Source: an uncultured Dorea sp. (GTDB taxonomy: Bacteria; Bacillota; Clostridia; Lachnospirales; Lachnospiraceae). Taken from it: DNA of 64,000 nucleotides. Below are positions 33,338 through 41,127 of the stretch, one piece after another (within the stretch, counting starts at the first letter, position 1; each line of letters opens with the position of its first letter). A program made the translations under genes and the position numbers. Location: assembly GCA_910584615.1 (NCBI GenBank), contig CAJUAM010000001.1, positions 62,001 through 126,000 on the forward strand, given 5' to 3'. Under the pieces are notes generated by a model that was not told the origin of the DNA, ran no database searches, and saw only the letters and a program-made list of their open reading frames with translations.

Positions 33338-34084
33338 ATGAGCGTTATTTCAATGAAACAACTTTTAGAAGCAGGTGTTCATTTTGGACATCAGACAAGA
33401 AGATGGAATCCTAAAATGGCTCCATACATTTACACAGAGAGAAATGGTATCTATATCATTGACCTGCAGAAGTCAGTGGGAAAGGTTGATGAGGCATATC
33501 AGGCAGTAGCTGATGTTGCGGCAGAAGGTGGTACAATCCTGTTTGTAGGTACAAAGAAGCAGGCACAAGATGCGATTAAGACTGAGGCTGAGCGCTGTGG
33601 AATGTATTATGTAAATGAGAGATGGTTAGGCGGTATGCTTACCAACTTCAAGACAATTAAGAGCAGAATCGCGCGTCTGAAGGACATTGAAAGAATGTCA
33701 GAGGACGGAACATTTGATGTTCTTCCTAAGAAAGAAGTCATCCAGCTTAAAAAAGAGTGGGAAAAGCTTGAGAAGAACCTTGGCGGAATCAAAGATATGA
33801 AGAAGATTCCGGACGCTATCTTTGTAGTAGATCCTAAGAAAGAAAGAATCTGTGTACAGGAAGCGCATTCTCTTGGAATCACACTTATTGGTATCGCTGA
33901 TACGAACTGTGATCCGGAAGAGCTTGATTATGTGATCCCGGGCAATGATGATGCAATCCGTGCAGTGAAACTTATCGTTTCTAAGATGGCTGATGCAGTA
34001 GTAGAGGCTAATCAGGGAATGACAGGTGATGATGAGGCGTATTATGAGGAGACAGCAGAAGAAGAGGCTGTTGTAAAAGAGTAA
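33338..34084 (+). CDS. rpsB: 30S ribosomal protein S2
   Basis: A 248-residue small-subunit protein. The signature start MSVISMKQLLEAGVHFGHQTRRWNPKM, the GTKKQA segment near residue 63, WLGGMLTNFKTI near 95 and ADTNCDPE near 190 identify S2. A short acidic C-terminal tail follows. ATG 33338 is used, with GGAGGG 7 bases upstream. It is followed by tsf, the usual gene order. Confidence 0.98.
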   Translation: MSVISMKQLLEAGVHFGHQTRRWNPKMAPYIYTERNGIYIIDLQKSVGKVDEAYQAVADVAAEGGTILFVGTKKQAQDAIKTEAERCGMYYVNERWLGGMLTNFKTIKSRIARLKDIERMSEDGTFDVLPKKEVIQLKKEWEKLEKNLGGIKDMKKIPDAIFVVDPKKERICVQEAHSLGITLIGIADTNCDPEELDYVIPGNDDAIRAVKLIVSKMADAVVEANQGMTGDDEAYYEETAEEEAVVKE

Positions 34085-34110
34085 GAAGCGTAGTTTAGGA
34101 GGAATAAAGA

Positions 34111-35031
34111 ATGGCAATTACAGCTAGTATGGTAAAAGAGTTAAGAGAGATAACAGGCGCAGGAATGATGGACTGTAAGAAGGCTCTGAACGAGACAAAT
34201 GGCAATATGGATGAGGCCGTAGAGTTTTTGAGAAAGAACGGAGAGGCTAAAGCAGTGAAAAAAGCCGGAAGAATCGCAGCAGAAGGTATTGTTATGGTAG
34301 ATGTTGTTGATGACAAAAAAGCTGCGATCGTGGAAGTTAATTCAGAGACAGATTTCGTTGCTAAGAATGATGAGTTTAAAGAGTTTGTGGGAAATGTTGT
34401 AAAACAGGCGCTTGCAACATCTTCTGAGGATATGGATGCGTTTATGGCAGAGACATGGGTAGCAGATGATACCCAGACAGTAAAGGATGCTCTGGTTGCC
34501 AAGATTGCAAGGATCGGAGAGAACTTGAATATCAGAAGATTTGAGAAGATGGAGTCTGACGGATGTATCGTATCTTATATTCATGGAGGCGGTCGTATTG
34601 GTGTGCTTGTAGATGCTGATATTGATTCTGCCAACGATGAAGTTAAGAAGTGCCTTAGGAATGTAGCAATGCAGATTGCGGCTATGTATCCAAAGTATGT
34701 ATCTCGTGATGAAGTATCACAGGATTATCTCGATAAAGAAAAAGAAATTCTTCTTGCTCAGGCAAAACAGGAGAATCCGGACAAGCCAGATAACATTATT
34801 GAGAAGATGATTGTCGGACGTCTGAATAAAGAGCTGAAGGAAGTGTGTCTGTTAGATCAGGTATATGTACAAGACAGTGACCTTACAGTAGGAAAATATG
34901 TGGAGAAAGTTGCAAAGGAGAATGGTGTAAACCTTAGTATCCGGAAATTTATCCGCTTCGAGACAGGCGAAGGTATTGAGAAGAAGAAAGAAGATTTCGC
35001 GGCTGAAGTTGCAGCGCAGATGAATGCATAA
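34111..35031 (+). CDS. tsf: Elongation factor Ts
   Basis: A 306-residue guanine nucleotide exchange factor for EF-Tu. The N-terminal UBA-like domain has VKELREITGAGMMDCKKAL, and the TDF motif that contacts EF-Tu appears in VNSETDFVAKN near residue 78. Two dimerisation subdomains follow. AGGAGG lies 8-9 bases upstream and a terminator follows, so rpsB-tsf is a two-gene unit. Confidence 0.98.
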   Translation: MAITASMVKELREITGAGMMDCKKALNETNGNMDEAVEFLRKNGEAKAVKKAGRIAAEGIVMVDVVDDKKAAIVEVNSETDFVAKNDEFKEFVGNVVKQALATSSEDMDAFMAETWVADDTQTVKDALVAKIARIGENLNIRRFEKMESDGCIVSYIHGGGRIGVLVDADIDSANDEVKKCLRNVAMQIAAMYPKYVSRDEVSQDYLDKEKEILLAQAKQENPDKPDNIIEKMIVGRLNKELKEVCLLDQVYVQDSDLTVGKYVEKVAKENGVNLSIRKFIRFETGEGIEKKKEDFAAEVAAQMNA

Positions 35032-35062
35032 GGCGAAGTTTGCCTGGTTATTTTGAATGAAG

Positions 35063-35107
35063 AAACCCTTGTGAATGGTGTGGGAATGCCATTTGCAGGG
35101 GTTTTTG
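35063..35107 (+). terminator. Terminator of rpsB-tsf
   Basis: An extended hairpin with outer pairing AAACCC/GGGGTTT and inner pairing AATGG/CCATT ends in TTTTT (to 35107), 30 bases after the tsf stop. Confidence 0.75.
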
Positions 35108-35152
35108 CTATTTCCTATATTAAGACTTGAAAAGAGATTAGGGAAAATGCGA

Positions 35153-35181
35153 TTGATGGATTGCTTATTTAATGGTATACT
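35153..35181 (+). promoter_or_regulatory. Promoter of brnT-brnA
   Basis: -35 TTGATG (35153-35158) and -10 TATACT (35176-35181), spacer 17 bases. A GTTAAC palindrome lies immediately after the -10 and could take part in autorepression by the antitoxin. Confidence 0.55.
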
Positions 35182-35216
35182 GTTAACGTAGAATAATCTA
35201 AGAGGAACGGCTAAAA

Positions 35217-35495
35217 ATGAAATTTGAGTGGGACGAAGAAAAAAATATTATTAATAAGGAAAAACATAAAATTTCTTTTGAAACGGCAGCATATGTTTTT
35301 GATGATCCTTATTACATTGAAATGTTTGATTTTGAGCATAGTGTTGATGAGGATAGATATATTGCAATAGGGAAAGTCGGCGATGTACTGTTTGTAGTAT
35401 TTACTGAACGAAAGGAAACGATTCGATTAATTTCAGCCAGGCTTGCAACTAATGCAGAAAAGGAGCTTTATTATGACCAGAACATTAATTATTGA
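35217..35495 (+). CDS. brnT: BrnT-family toxin of a type II toxin-antitoxin system
   Basis: A 92-residue protein with the BrnT pattern: the start FEWDEEKNIINKEKHKISFETAAYVF, an acidic middle and the C-terminal VVFTERKETIRLISARLATNAEK. Family members are RelE-fold ribonucleases that stop translation and are neutralised by BrnA. The antitoxin gene overlaps its end by 23 bases. In many genomes the pair resides on mobile DNA, which fits the damaged recombinase nearby. Confidence 0.88.
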   Translation: MKFEWDEEKNIINKEKHKISFETAAYVFDDPYYIEMFDFEHSVDEDRYIAIGKVGDVLFVVFTERKETIRLISARLATNAEKELYYDQNINY

Positions 35496-35652
35496 AAGTG
35501 GACAAAAACCTACGGAAGAACAATTAAAAGAGGTTGAAGAGGCGAAAAAAAGTCCAATTAACTTCGATGAGGAGTGTGAGGAGTTGTCGCCAGCCATGAT
35601 GAAGGCGTTTAAGAGTGCGGTTGTGCAAAGAAACCGTAAGAAAAAAGCTTAG
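35473..35652 (+). CDS. brnA: BrnA-like antitoxin
   Basis: A 59-residue acidic-then-basic protein, starting at ATG 35473 with AGGAG 7 bases upstream, inside the end of brnT. It contains the EECEELSPAMMKAFK segment and a basic tail RNRKKKA. Its place directly after a BrnT-type toxin supports the antitoxin role; the protein itself is short and divergent, and the usual ribbon-helix-helix DNA-binding part is not obvious. Confidence 0.7.
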   Translation: MTRTLIIESGQKPTEEQLKEVEEAKKSPINFDEECEELSPAMMKAFKSAVVQRNRKKKA

Positions 35653-35654
35653 AA

Positions 35655-35685
35655 ATATTGGGGGAAGAATTTTATCCCCCAATAT
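35655..35685 (+). terminator. Hairpin after brnT-brnA
   Basis: An 11-base perfect stem ATATTGGGGGA/TCCCCCAATAT (35655-35665, 35675-35685) with a 9-base loop begins 3 bases after the antitoxin stop. It lacks a U-tract, so it may stabilise the message rather than terminate it. Confidence 0.45.
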
Positions 35686-35934
35686 CCCCCAAATGGAAAA
35701 TGGCTATCCCCCAAATCTGAAAAATATGCAACAAGAAATTTTAAATAGCAAAATGAATTTTCTCCCAAAATATAATTTTGGGGATGCAGTTGAAAAGGCA
35801 TAGATATAGATCATTTAAAAATTACTGGTAAGCCAGTAAAATACATAGTACCAGGGATATATGACCGGAACATGAAAAAGGGAAAGTTCGCAAAGCAGAT
35901 GAATCAGTAAACTTCTGAGAAGAATTGATTCACG

Positions 35935-35979
35935 AACCCCTGAAAATCCCATAGAATGGGCATTTTCAGGGGTTTTTTG
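35935..35979 (+). terminator. Strong intrinsic terminator in the degenerate stretch
   Basis: A stem of about 17 pairs with one mismatch (AACCCCTGAAAAT and its partner ATTTTCAGGGGTT form most of it) is followed by a run of T. No intact gene upstream needs it, so it is probably left over from a lost gene. Confidence 0.7.
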
Positions 35980-36068
35980 CGTTCTTGGGAGAGGTTCATA
36001 ACTTATCGTACCTTATTGGACATTAGTAGTCCAATAAGTGTGAATTACCGTATTTTGAGTGCCGATTT

Positions 36069-36102
36069 GGGGGATTTTTGGGGGAAGAGTTGGGGGAAAG
36101 GG
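36069..36102 (+). repeat. G-tract cluster with G-quadruplex potential
   Basis: Four G-runs (five, five, five and three G) are separated by loops of 6, 7 and 3 bases, which meets the usual G3+N1-7 pattern. It lies about 50 bases upstream of the recombinase remnant and mirrors C-tracts 370 bases upstream. Confidence 0.6.
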
Positions 36103-36148
36103 TATCTCCCAAATTGCATTTTAAACTTTATTCGCTGTAGGGAATCAG

Positions 36149-36961
36149 ATGATTGCAGTGAATCCCTGTCTGATCGTGGAAGTACCGTGGACATATAAAA
36201 AGGCGAAAGAAGAGATTGCTTTGACACAGGAGGAGCAGGATGTTCTGTTAAATGAGGTGGAAGATAGCTGGTACAGAGAAATGTTCTATTTTATGTGCTT
36301 GACGGGAGTTCGTGTAGGTGAGCTTGGAGGGCTGAAATGGTGTGATATTGACATGGATAAGCAGGTAATTTTCATCAGGCGTTCTTTGAGCTGTAATTAT
36401 TGCAATGGTGTAAAAAGGGAAGTCCTTGTGACGCCGAAAACTGTAAATTCCACAAGGCAGATACCATTTATAGGTGAGATGGAAGAAATACTGAAATTAC
36501 AGAGGGAGAAACAGCTTTTATCGAAAAAAGAGTTGGTTAGCCGGTGGAGAGGAAAGGAAGAATTTGAGGATTTGGTCTTTACTACCGGAATGGGAAGTCC
36601 ATGCAACAGATATATTGTGGAAAAGGAAATAAAGAAGATGATATTACGGATACGTGAGAAGGAGGCAGTAGTGGCAGTTCAGGAAAACAGGGCACCAAAA
36701 GTGATTCGGGATTTTCATCCGCATACATTGAGACATACCTTTGCTGCTAGATGTTTTGAGAATAAAATGGAGCCAAAGGTTGTTCAAGCATTACTGGGGC
36801 ATTCCAGTATCAACATTACTCTTAATATCTATACACATGTGCTGGATAATAAGATGGAGGAGGAGATTAAGAAGTTTGGAGCGGCAAAGACGCAGGGGGT
36901 GGATGCTTATTCTGGAGTGGATGTCAGGAAGGCGAGGATTACGGTGTTGAGCCATTGCTGA
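36149..36961 (+). pseudogene. Tyrosine recombinase (integrase), 5' truncated
   Basis: The frame encodes the C-terminal catalytic domain of a phage/ICE-type integrase: Arg in TGVRVGELGGLKWCDID, the HTLRHTFAARC box, and LLGHSSINITLNIYTHV ending with the Tyr nucleophile. The in-frame codons just before ATG 36149 still look like integrase sequence (FAVGNQ before MIAVNPC), but a stop at 36122 cuts the frame and the N-terminal arm-binding and core-binding domains (about 120-150 residues) are missing. It is the scar of a lost or decayed integrated element; recombinase activity is unlikely. Confidence 0.85.
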
Positions 36962-37030
36962 TTTTATATTGAGTGGTAAAGAGTTTCGGAGGGATCCAGA
37001 GTTTTTTAGTATTTACTTAGGATTTAAGTT

Positions 37031-37696
37031 TTATTTAATCCCTAAGATTCCAACTTGCATATAAGAACACCAGAAAATTTCCACATTCTTAAATCCACAT
37101 TTTTGTAATACATGAATTTGCTCCGTAATAGTGACAGGAAAGTATTCTGTATTATATCTAAGTATATGGCTTTGACATTCTTCTTCGTTTTTTCCGTTTT
37201 CGTACTGATAATTTTTCCATCGTTCCAAATATAATCTTTTAAAAATATCATTATTAGGTGCAAAATTTTCTACTGTGAAAAAAAGACCATTCTTTTTTAG
37301 CGCGCTATAGCAATTTCTGATGCTTGTAATTCTTTCCTCATATTCAAGATAATGCGTAATTAAAATTGCTGTTATAACGTCAAAATCTGAATCGTAGTGT
37401 AAATTTTGTATCAGAGATTCCCGAAAATCAACTTTTGAAGAACAGACACGTTCTTTTGCTATTTTTAGCATTTGCGGCGAATTATCACAACAAATCAAAT
37501 TCTCCATTTGAAGACTTCTAATCGCCATGTCTGCCATTTTTCCAGTTCCGCAACCTATATCTAACCATGTTACCGGTTTGTGAAAAGCCGTATGGACAAT
37601 TTCTATTATCTGCTTGAAATATTCTTCATAATATGGGAGAGTTGCCACTATGTTTTTATCATATTTTTCCGGTGAAAAAGCTTGTTTCTGCAACAT
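37031..37696 (-). CDS. SAM-dependent methyltransferase (class I)
   Basis: A 221-residue protein with the Rossmann-fold methyltransferase motifs: LDIGCGTGKMADMA near residue 45, the acidic CCDNSPQMLKIAKE and DFDVITAILITHYLEY. The substrate is unknown; the layout is that of small-molecule methyltransferases. It lies 8 bases downstream of a CAT-like acetyltransferase gene on the same strand, so the two are probably co-transcribed from the promoter at 38356-38384. Confidence 0.88.
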   Translation of the reverse strand: MLQKQAFSPEKYDKNIVATLPYYEEYFKQIIEIVHTAFHKPVTWLDIGCGTGKMADMAIRSLQMENLICCDNSPQMLKIAKERVCSSKVDFRESLIQNLHYDSDFDVITAILITHYLEYEERITSIRNCYSALKKNGLFFTVENFAPNNDIFKRLYLERWKNYQYENGKNEEECQSHILRYNTEYFPVTITEQIHVLQKCGFKNVEIFWCSYMQVGILGIK

Positions 37697-37704
37697 ATAA
37701 ACAC

Positions 37705-38325
37705 CTACTCAAAATTATTTAAATAACACTGCAGCTTTTCTGCAAGTTTTCCAATATGTACGCCATCAACAAATGAATGATGTACTTGTACGGAAAAAGG
37801 CAGATAGGTTTTTCTGTTTTTTTCATAGAATTTTCCCCAGTCAAACAAAGGAGTGGCATTATCTTTTTGTCCAGATTCAGTATGAGAAATATGAGTATAG
37901 GATACCCACGGAAAAGGAGAAAACTGATAAATATCATTTGCCATTGGCGAGGGGAAATAGTCTGTCTGATTTTCTTCTGTCTTTTTCGCTAAAGCAACAT
38001 AATCTTCAATCGTTTCCTGCATAGGAACATTAACCACCTTAAAAAGTTCTGTGGCTTCATCAAGATATGTAAATGATGTATTGATCGTTTCAAAAATAGC
38101 GGGTTTTCCCTCCACAAATCGGCAGCGAAACTCCTCAATTTCGTTTGCACATTTTGTTACTGCATACACAAAAGAAAATGTAAATGAAAATCGCCGTTTC
38201 CTTACCCTAGAGAGAAAATTTGTTATGTCTATATCAAAAGTAACGCAATACTGGGGCCTGACACTGTTTCTAAACACCTCGCAATGCAAGGCTCTTTTCC
38301 ATGTAGATACATCAATATACTTCAT
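37705..38325 (-). CDS. Chloramphenicol acetyltransferase-like protein (type A CAT family)
   Basis: A 206-residue protein matching the trimeric CAT fold: start YIDVSTWKRALHCEVFRN, the FSFVYAVTKCAN segment, MQETIEDYVALAKK, FSPFPWVSYTH and the catalytic box VQVHHSFVDGVHIG, with His and Asp in HHSFVDG as required. It should transfer acetyl from acetyl-CoA to chloramphenicol or a related hydroxyl compound. True resistance cannot be judged from sequence, because chromosomal CAT-like proteins of Clostridia vary. AAGGAGG precedes the start. Confidence 0.88.
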   Translation of the reverse strand: MKYIDVSTWKRALHCEVFRNSVRPQYCVTFDIDITNFLSRVRKRRFSFTFSFVYAVTKCANEIEEFRCRFVEGKPAIFETINTSFTYLDEATELFKVVNVPMQETIEDYVALAKKTEENQTDYFPSPMANDIYQFSPFPWVSYTHISHTESGQKDNATPLFDWGKFYEKNRKTYLPFSVQVHHSFVDGVHIGKLAEKLQCYLNNFE

Positions 38326-38339
38326 AAGCCGTCCTCCTT

Positions 38340-38357
38340 ATATTAAATTTTTAATAT
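38340..38357 (-). promoter_or_regulatory. AT-rich palindrome overlapping the CAT promoter
   Basis: The palindrome ATATTAAA-TT-TTTAATAT (38340-38357) abuts the -10 box and lies between promoter and ribosome binding site. It may be an operator; AT-rich palindromes of this size can also arise by chance. Confidence 0.4.
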
Positions 38358-38384
38358 TATACTCCATACGTTGTCTAATGTCAA
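38356..38384 (-). promoter_or_regulatory. Consensus promoter of CAT-methyltransferase pair
   Basis: Minus-strand TTGACA (38384-38379) and TATAAT (38361-38356) with a 17-base spacer match the vegetative consensus exactly. Confidence 0.85.
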
Positions 38385-38415
38385 TATGTTGTATTATGTC
38401 TGGATTTATAAGAAT

Positions 38416-38440
38416 AGCACCTGCTTTTATCGCAAGTGCT
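38416..38440 (-). terminator. Hairpin downstream of the FadR-type regulator gene
   Basis: A 9-base stem AGCACCTGC/GCAAGTGCT (38416-38424, 38432-38440) with one G-U pair in the minus-strand RNA lies 7 bases past the stop. The tail on that strand is ATTCTTAT, so termination is plausible but weak. Confidence 0.45.
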
Positions 38441-38446
38441 TAATTC

Positions 38447-39118
38447 TCATTCAATATTTAATTCTTTTATAGCGTGCATAATATGGATTCTCATGGCATT
38501 CTTTGCCCCTTCCGCATTTCGTTGTTCCAGAAATTCCATTATCATCCTATGGTCGCCTATCGTGTCGTTAATTGCTTTTTCGCTCTCAGCGGATAATACA
38601 ACTCCCTTTAAAATGGCTTGATATAATATCGGCATAAGTTTATTCATAAACTCATTATGCGTAGCCTGTGCAATAGCTTTATGAAAAGAATGTTCATCTT
38701 GGGTTCTATCCTTTCCGTTTCTGATTTCATCTTCAATCCGCTTTCCGTAATCAAGTATCCTTTTTATTTCCGCATCTGTTCCCCTGACAGCCGCAAGATA
38801 AGCAGCTTCTGGCTCGAAGATCAGACGCATTTCATAAAGGTCTTTTGCATTTACCTTGACCTCAGAAAGCTGTTCCAAATCCTGCGGCTGTTCAAGTATC
38901 TTTTCTGTAACATAAGTACCTTTTCCACGTCTAATTTCCAGTATATTATAAGTAACTAATATTCTTATTGCTTCCCGCAATGTTGTACGGCTTACATTAA
39001 GCTCTTCTGACAATTCTATTTCGTTTGGAAGTTTGTCCCCAACAGAAAAACGCTTTTCTATGGTTATCATAGATAGGATACTATCAGCAACACTTTGAGA
39101 GAGCATTTTATTTTTCAC
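38447..39118 (-). CDS. FadR/GntR-family transcriptional regulator
   Basis: About 223 residues: an N-terminal winged helix (LPNEIELSEELNVSRTTLREAIRILVTYNILEIRRGKGTYV, with SRTTLREA as the recognition helix) and an all-helical FCD ligand domain with EPEAAYLAA, HSFHKAIAQATHNEF and the late GDHRMIMEFLE segment, whose histidines often bind metal. Such regulators usually control sugar-acid or organic-acid genes. GTG 39118 is chosen because GGTGG precedes it; ATG 39106 and a longer frame to 39163 are possible. No target operon adjoins it, so its regulon may lie elsewhere, possibly the hexuronate operon. Confidence 0.88.
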   Translation of the reverse strand: MKNKMLSQSVADSILSMITIEKRFSVGDKLPNEIELSEELNVSRTTLREAIRILVTYNILEIRRGKGTYVTEKILEQPQDLEQLSEVKVNAKDLYEMRLIFEPEAAYLAAVRGTDAEIKRILDYGKRIEDEIRNGKDRTQDEHSFHKAIAQATHNEFMNKLMPILYQAILKGVVLSAESEKAINDTIGDHRMIMEFLEQRNAEGAKNAMRIHIMHAIKELNIE

Positions 39119-39268
39119 TCTTATACCACCTTTTCCTTTCCTGAGCATTATACTATGTATCACTCATAATAATGTCCCCGTTTTAAGTTACTTTACCCCT
39201 GCGATTTTCTGTTTATTGCAGGGGCATGCAAAAGGGACAATGTTTTATTCGAGGCATGATCTTTCTGA

Positions 39269-40159
39269 TCATCGGATATAAATTTCTGAAACAGTATTTT
39301 TTACACCGTTGATCTGCAATCTGATGTGGATTTTCCCATTTTCAAATTCATTCAAAGGATATTCTAAGGGATCAGAAAGGTTTGTAACATCAATAGATTT
39401 TACTGTATCTTTCTGTACCAGCCATAAAACAAGCGTTGCTTTGTCTGGCGCAGTGTTACAGGAAATATCAGCGTAAAGTACTTGGGTATGTGCGTCTGCG
39501 ACTATCATATTCTGTTCTTTCACAAATCCTTCACTGGCACTTGTAAAATCCAGTTTCCAAACATCATCCAGATAAGAATTATAGTTCATATTGATTGTAC
39601 CTAAGTTCCATACTCGATCGTTAGAAGCAACATTTGTGTTGATTCCATTTCTAACGGCCGCATTGACGATAAAACCTGTCAGGCATACCAGCATAAGCAC
39701 CATGCTCATGATGCCGGCAATAATAAATTTTAAGTGATGTGTTCCTTGATTTACCATAATATTATTATCCTCCTTTTCGATATGTGTGCCGCATTCTTCG
39801 CAGTATTTTGCCTTTACTGAAACTCGGCATCCGCAGGCCGGACAGATTGTTTTGATTTCTAAACGGCGCAGAAAGTAAATGAGCAATCCAATAAAGGGGG
39901 TGGCTGCAAAAACTACAATGACCCACAGTATCGGATCATCATTTCGTCTTTTACAATCCTGATATACCCATGCCGCAAAAAAAGCTGAAGTACACAATGC
40001 AAAAAGGATAAAGCAAAGGAGAAGAGCGGGAAACAGCATGGAAAGACCGCTGAAACCATCGCTTTTCAAAAAGTATAGACCAAACCGTAAAAAAATCAAT
40101 AGTAAGATGACGGGAATACCGATATAGATCGGAAATCTGTTCTTGTTTGTATTATTCAT
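39269..40159 (-). CDS. Membrane protein with zinc ribbon and extracytoplasmic domain
   Basis: A 296-residue protein with hydrophobic segments near residues 11-30, 40-68 and 78-95, a zinc ribbon CPACGCRVSVKAKYCEECG near 105-123, another membrane segment near 145-168 and a C-terminal extracytoplasmic beta-rich domain. The second and third helices resemble a PLD-nuclease-like membrane module. It overlaps the small membrane-protein gene by 4 bases and is the third gene of an ECF sigma operon, so it may be a sensor or co-anti-sigma factor. No enzymatic function is evident. Confidence 0.75.
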   Translation of the reverse strand: MNNTNKNRFPIYIGIPVILLLIFLRFGLYFLKSDGFSGLSMLFPALLLCFILFALCTSAFFAAWVYQDCKRRNDDPILWVIVVFAATPFIGLLIYFLRRLEIKTICPACGCRVSVKAKYCEECGTHIEKEDNNIMVNQGTHHLKFIIAGIMSMVLMLVCLTGFIVNAAVRNGINTNVASNDRVWNLGTINMNYNSYLDDVWKLDFTSASEGFVKEQNMIVADAHTQVLYADISCNTAPDKATLVLWLVQKDTVKSIDVTNLSDPLEYPLNEFENGKIHIRLQINGVKNTVSEIYIR

Positions 40160-40542
40160 GCCATTACACCTCTTTTCTCAATGCGGATTGTAATTTCCTC
40201 TTTTATATTTGCTCTTTTTACGCCTGTTATGGTGAGCAATATACCAGCTATACCAATATAAAAGCAGATACCGGCGGCAAAGTAAGATAAATAAATATTT
40301 TCGATCATCATCAGAGCAATGAGAGCCAGCAAAGAAAAAGTTATCAAATTCAAAATCATCGGCAAATACCAAAGTGATAAGGTATGTGCGGCAGGTCGTT
40401 TGTGCAGGGCGGCTTCTTGTTGATACAGAGCCGCTTTAAGTTTATTATTCAGTTCCGGGGCCGGAACATCGGTCATTTTCATAGAAGAGCGGATAATTTC
40501 TTCTATTTCTATGTCAGAACGATTATCTCTCATAACCAGCAT
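40156..40542 (-). CDS. Probable anti-sigma factor, membrane protein
   Basis: A 128-residue protein: a cytoplasmic N-terminal part of about 57 residues (EIEEIIRSSMKMTDVPAPELNNKLKAALYQQE), two membrane helices near 60-80 and 85-108, and a basic C-terminal end. It is encoded directly after an ECF sigma factor, overlapping it by 20 bases, which is the usual place for its inhibitor. The start may be at Met1 or Met4. Recognisable anti-sigma domain motifs are weak, so the role rests mainly on context. Confidence 0.65.
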   Translation of the reverse strand: MLVMRDNRSDIEIEEIIRSSMKMTDVPAPELNNKLKAALYQQEAALHKRPAAHTLSLWYLPMILNLITFSLLALIALMMIENIYLSYFAAGICFYIGIAGILLTITGVKRANIKEEITIRIEKRGVMA

Positions 40543-41047
40543 CCTCCAATCTTTTTTTTATTAAGTTTCTTCCCTTGAACAATCGGCTTTTTACAGTGCC
40601 GGGCGGTTTCTTTATAATAGCTGCTATCTGCTCTATGGAACAATCGGAAAGGTAAAATAATATCAGTGGTACTTGAAATTTTTCCGGGAGAGTTTGAATG
40701 ATCTGGCGGACTTCTGTGATCAATTCTTTTTGAAGATATCTTTCTTCAATATTTTCTTCAGAATGCAGTACCGCTTCTGCTTCATGGTCAAAATTGCCGC
40801 AAGGAGCAATCGTGTTTCGGCGTACTTGTTTTCTTCTGCTGCTTTTCCAAAGATTATGTGCTAAAGAGAAAAACAACGCTTTCGGGTTTTTATTCCAGTC
40901 AAGTGTCCATTCTGTCTCTAACGCTTTTAGGAAAGTCTGTTGATATAAATCTTCGGCATCTGCTTTGTCTGCACAAAGCTTCAGGCAAAATCTATATATA
41001 TCTGTACCAAAATCGTCAATACATTTTTCTATTTCTCTTGCGTCCAC
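40523..41047 (-). CDS. ECF-family RNA polymerase sigma factor
   Basis: A 174-residue sigma factor with region 2 (YRFCLKLCADKADAEDLYQQTFLKA, the DAEDLYQ-TF box, then FFSLAHNLWKSSRR) and region 4 (LPEKFQVPLILFYLSDCSIEQIAAIIKKPPGTVKSRLFKGRNLIKKRL). Regions 1.1 and 3 are absent as expected for the ECF class. It heads an operon with a membrane protein and a zinc-ribbon membrane protein. A TGAACC-N16-CGAATA element upstream resembles an ECF promoter, suggesting autoregulation. Confidence 0.92.
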   Translation of the reverse strand: MDAREIEKCIDDFGTDIYRFCLKLCADKADAEDLYQQTFLKALETEWTLDWNKNPKALFFSLAHNLWKSSRRKQVRRNTIAPCGNFDHEAEAVLHSEENIEERYLQKELITEVRQIIQTLPEKFQVPLILFYLSDCSIEQIAAIIKKPPGTVKSRLFKGRNLIKKRLEDAGYER

Positions 41048-41076
41048 TGCTTCACCTCCTCTGTCTGTTCATCTTA

Positions 41077-41104
41077 TATTCGCCATGACTTTGCAGGGGG
41101 TTCA
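41077..41104 (-). promoter_or_regulatory. Putative ECF-type autoregulated promoter
   Basis: On the minus strand TGAACC (41104-41099) and CGAATA (41082-41077) are 16 bases apart, close to the TGAAAC-N16-CGTA type recognised by SigW-like factors. It lies about 30 bases before the sigma gene. Confidence 0.5.
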
Positions 41105-41127
41105 TTTTTCTTTTGATTTTTCAAAAA

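Larger units (their letters stand above)
35653..36148 (+). other. Degenerate, gene-poor stretch upstream of a recombinase fragment
   Basis: About 500 bases hold no convincing intact gene. Visible are C5 tracts (35676, 35686, 35708), a 7-base hairpin near 35822-35839, a strong terminator (35935-35979), a G-tract cluster (36069-36102) and an open stretch ending at 35910 that would encode the tail of an unrecognised basic protein. The mixture looks like the eroded end of an integrated element. Confidence 0.5.
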
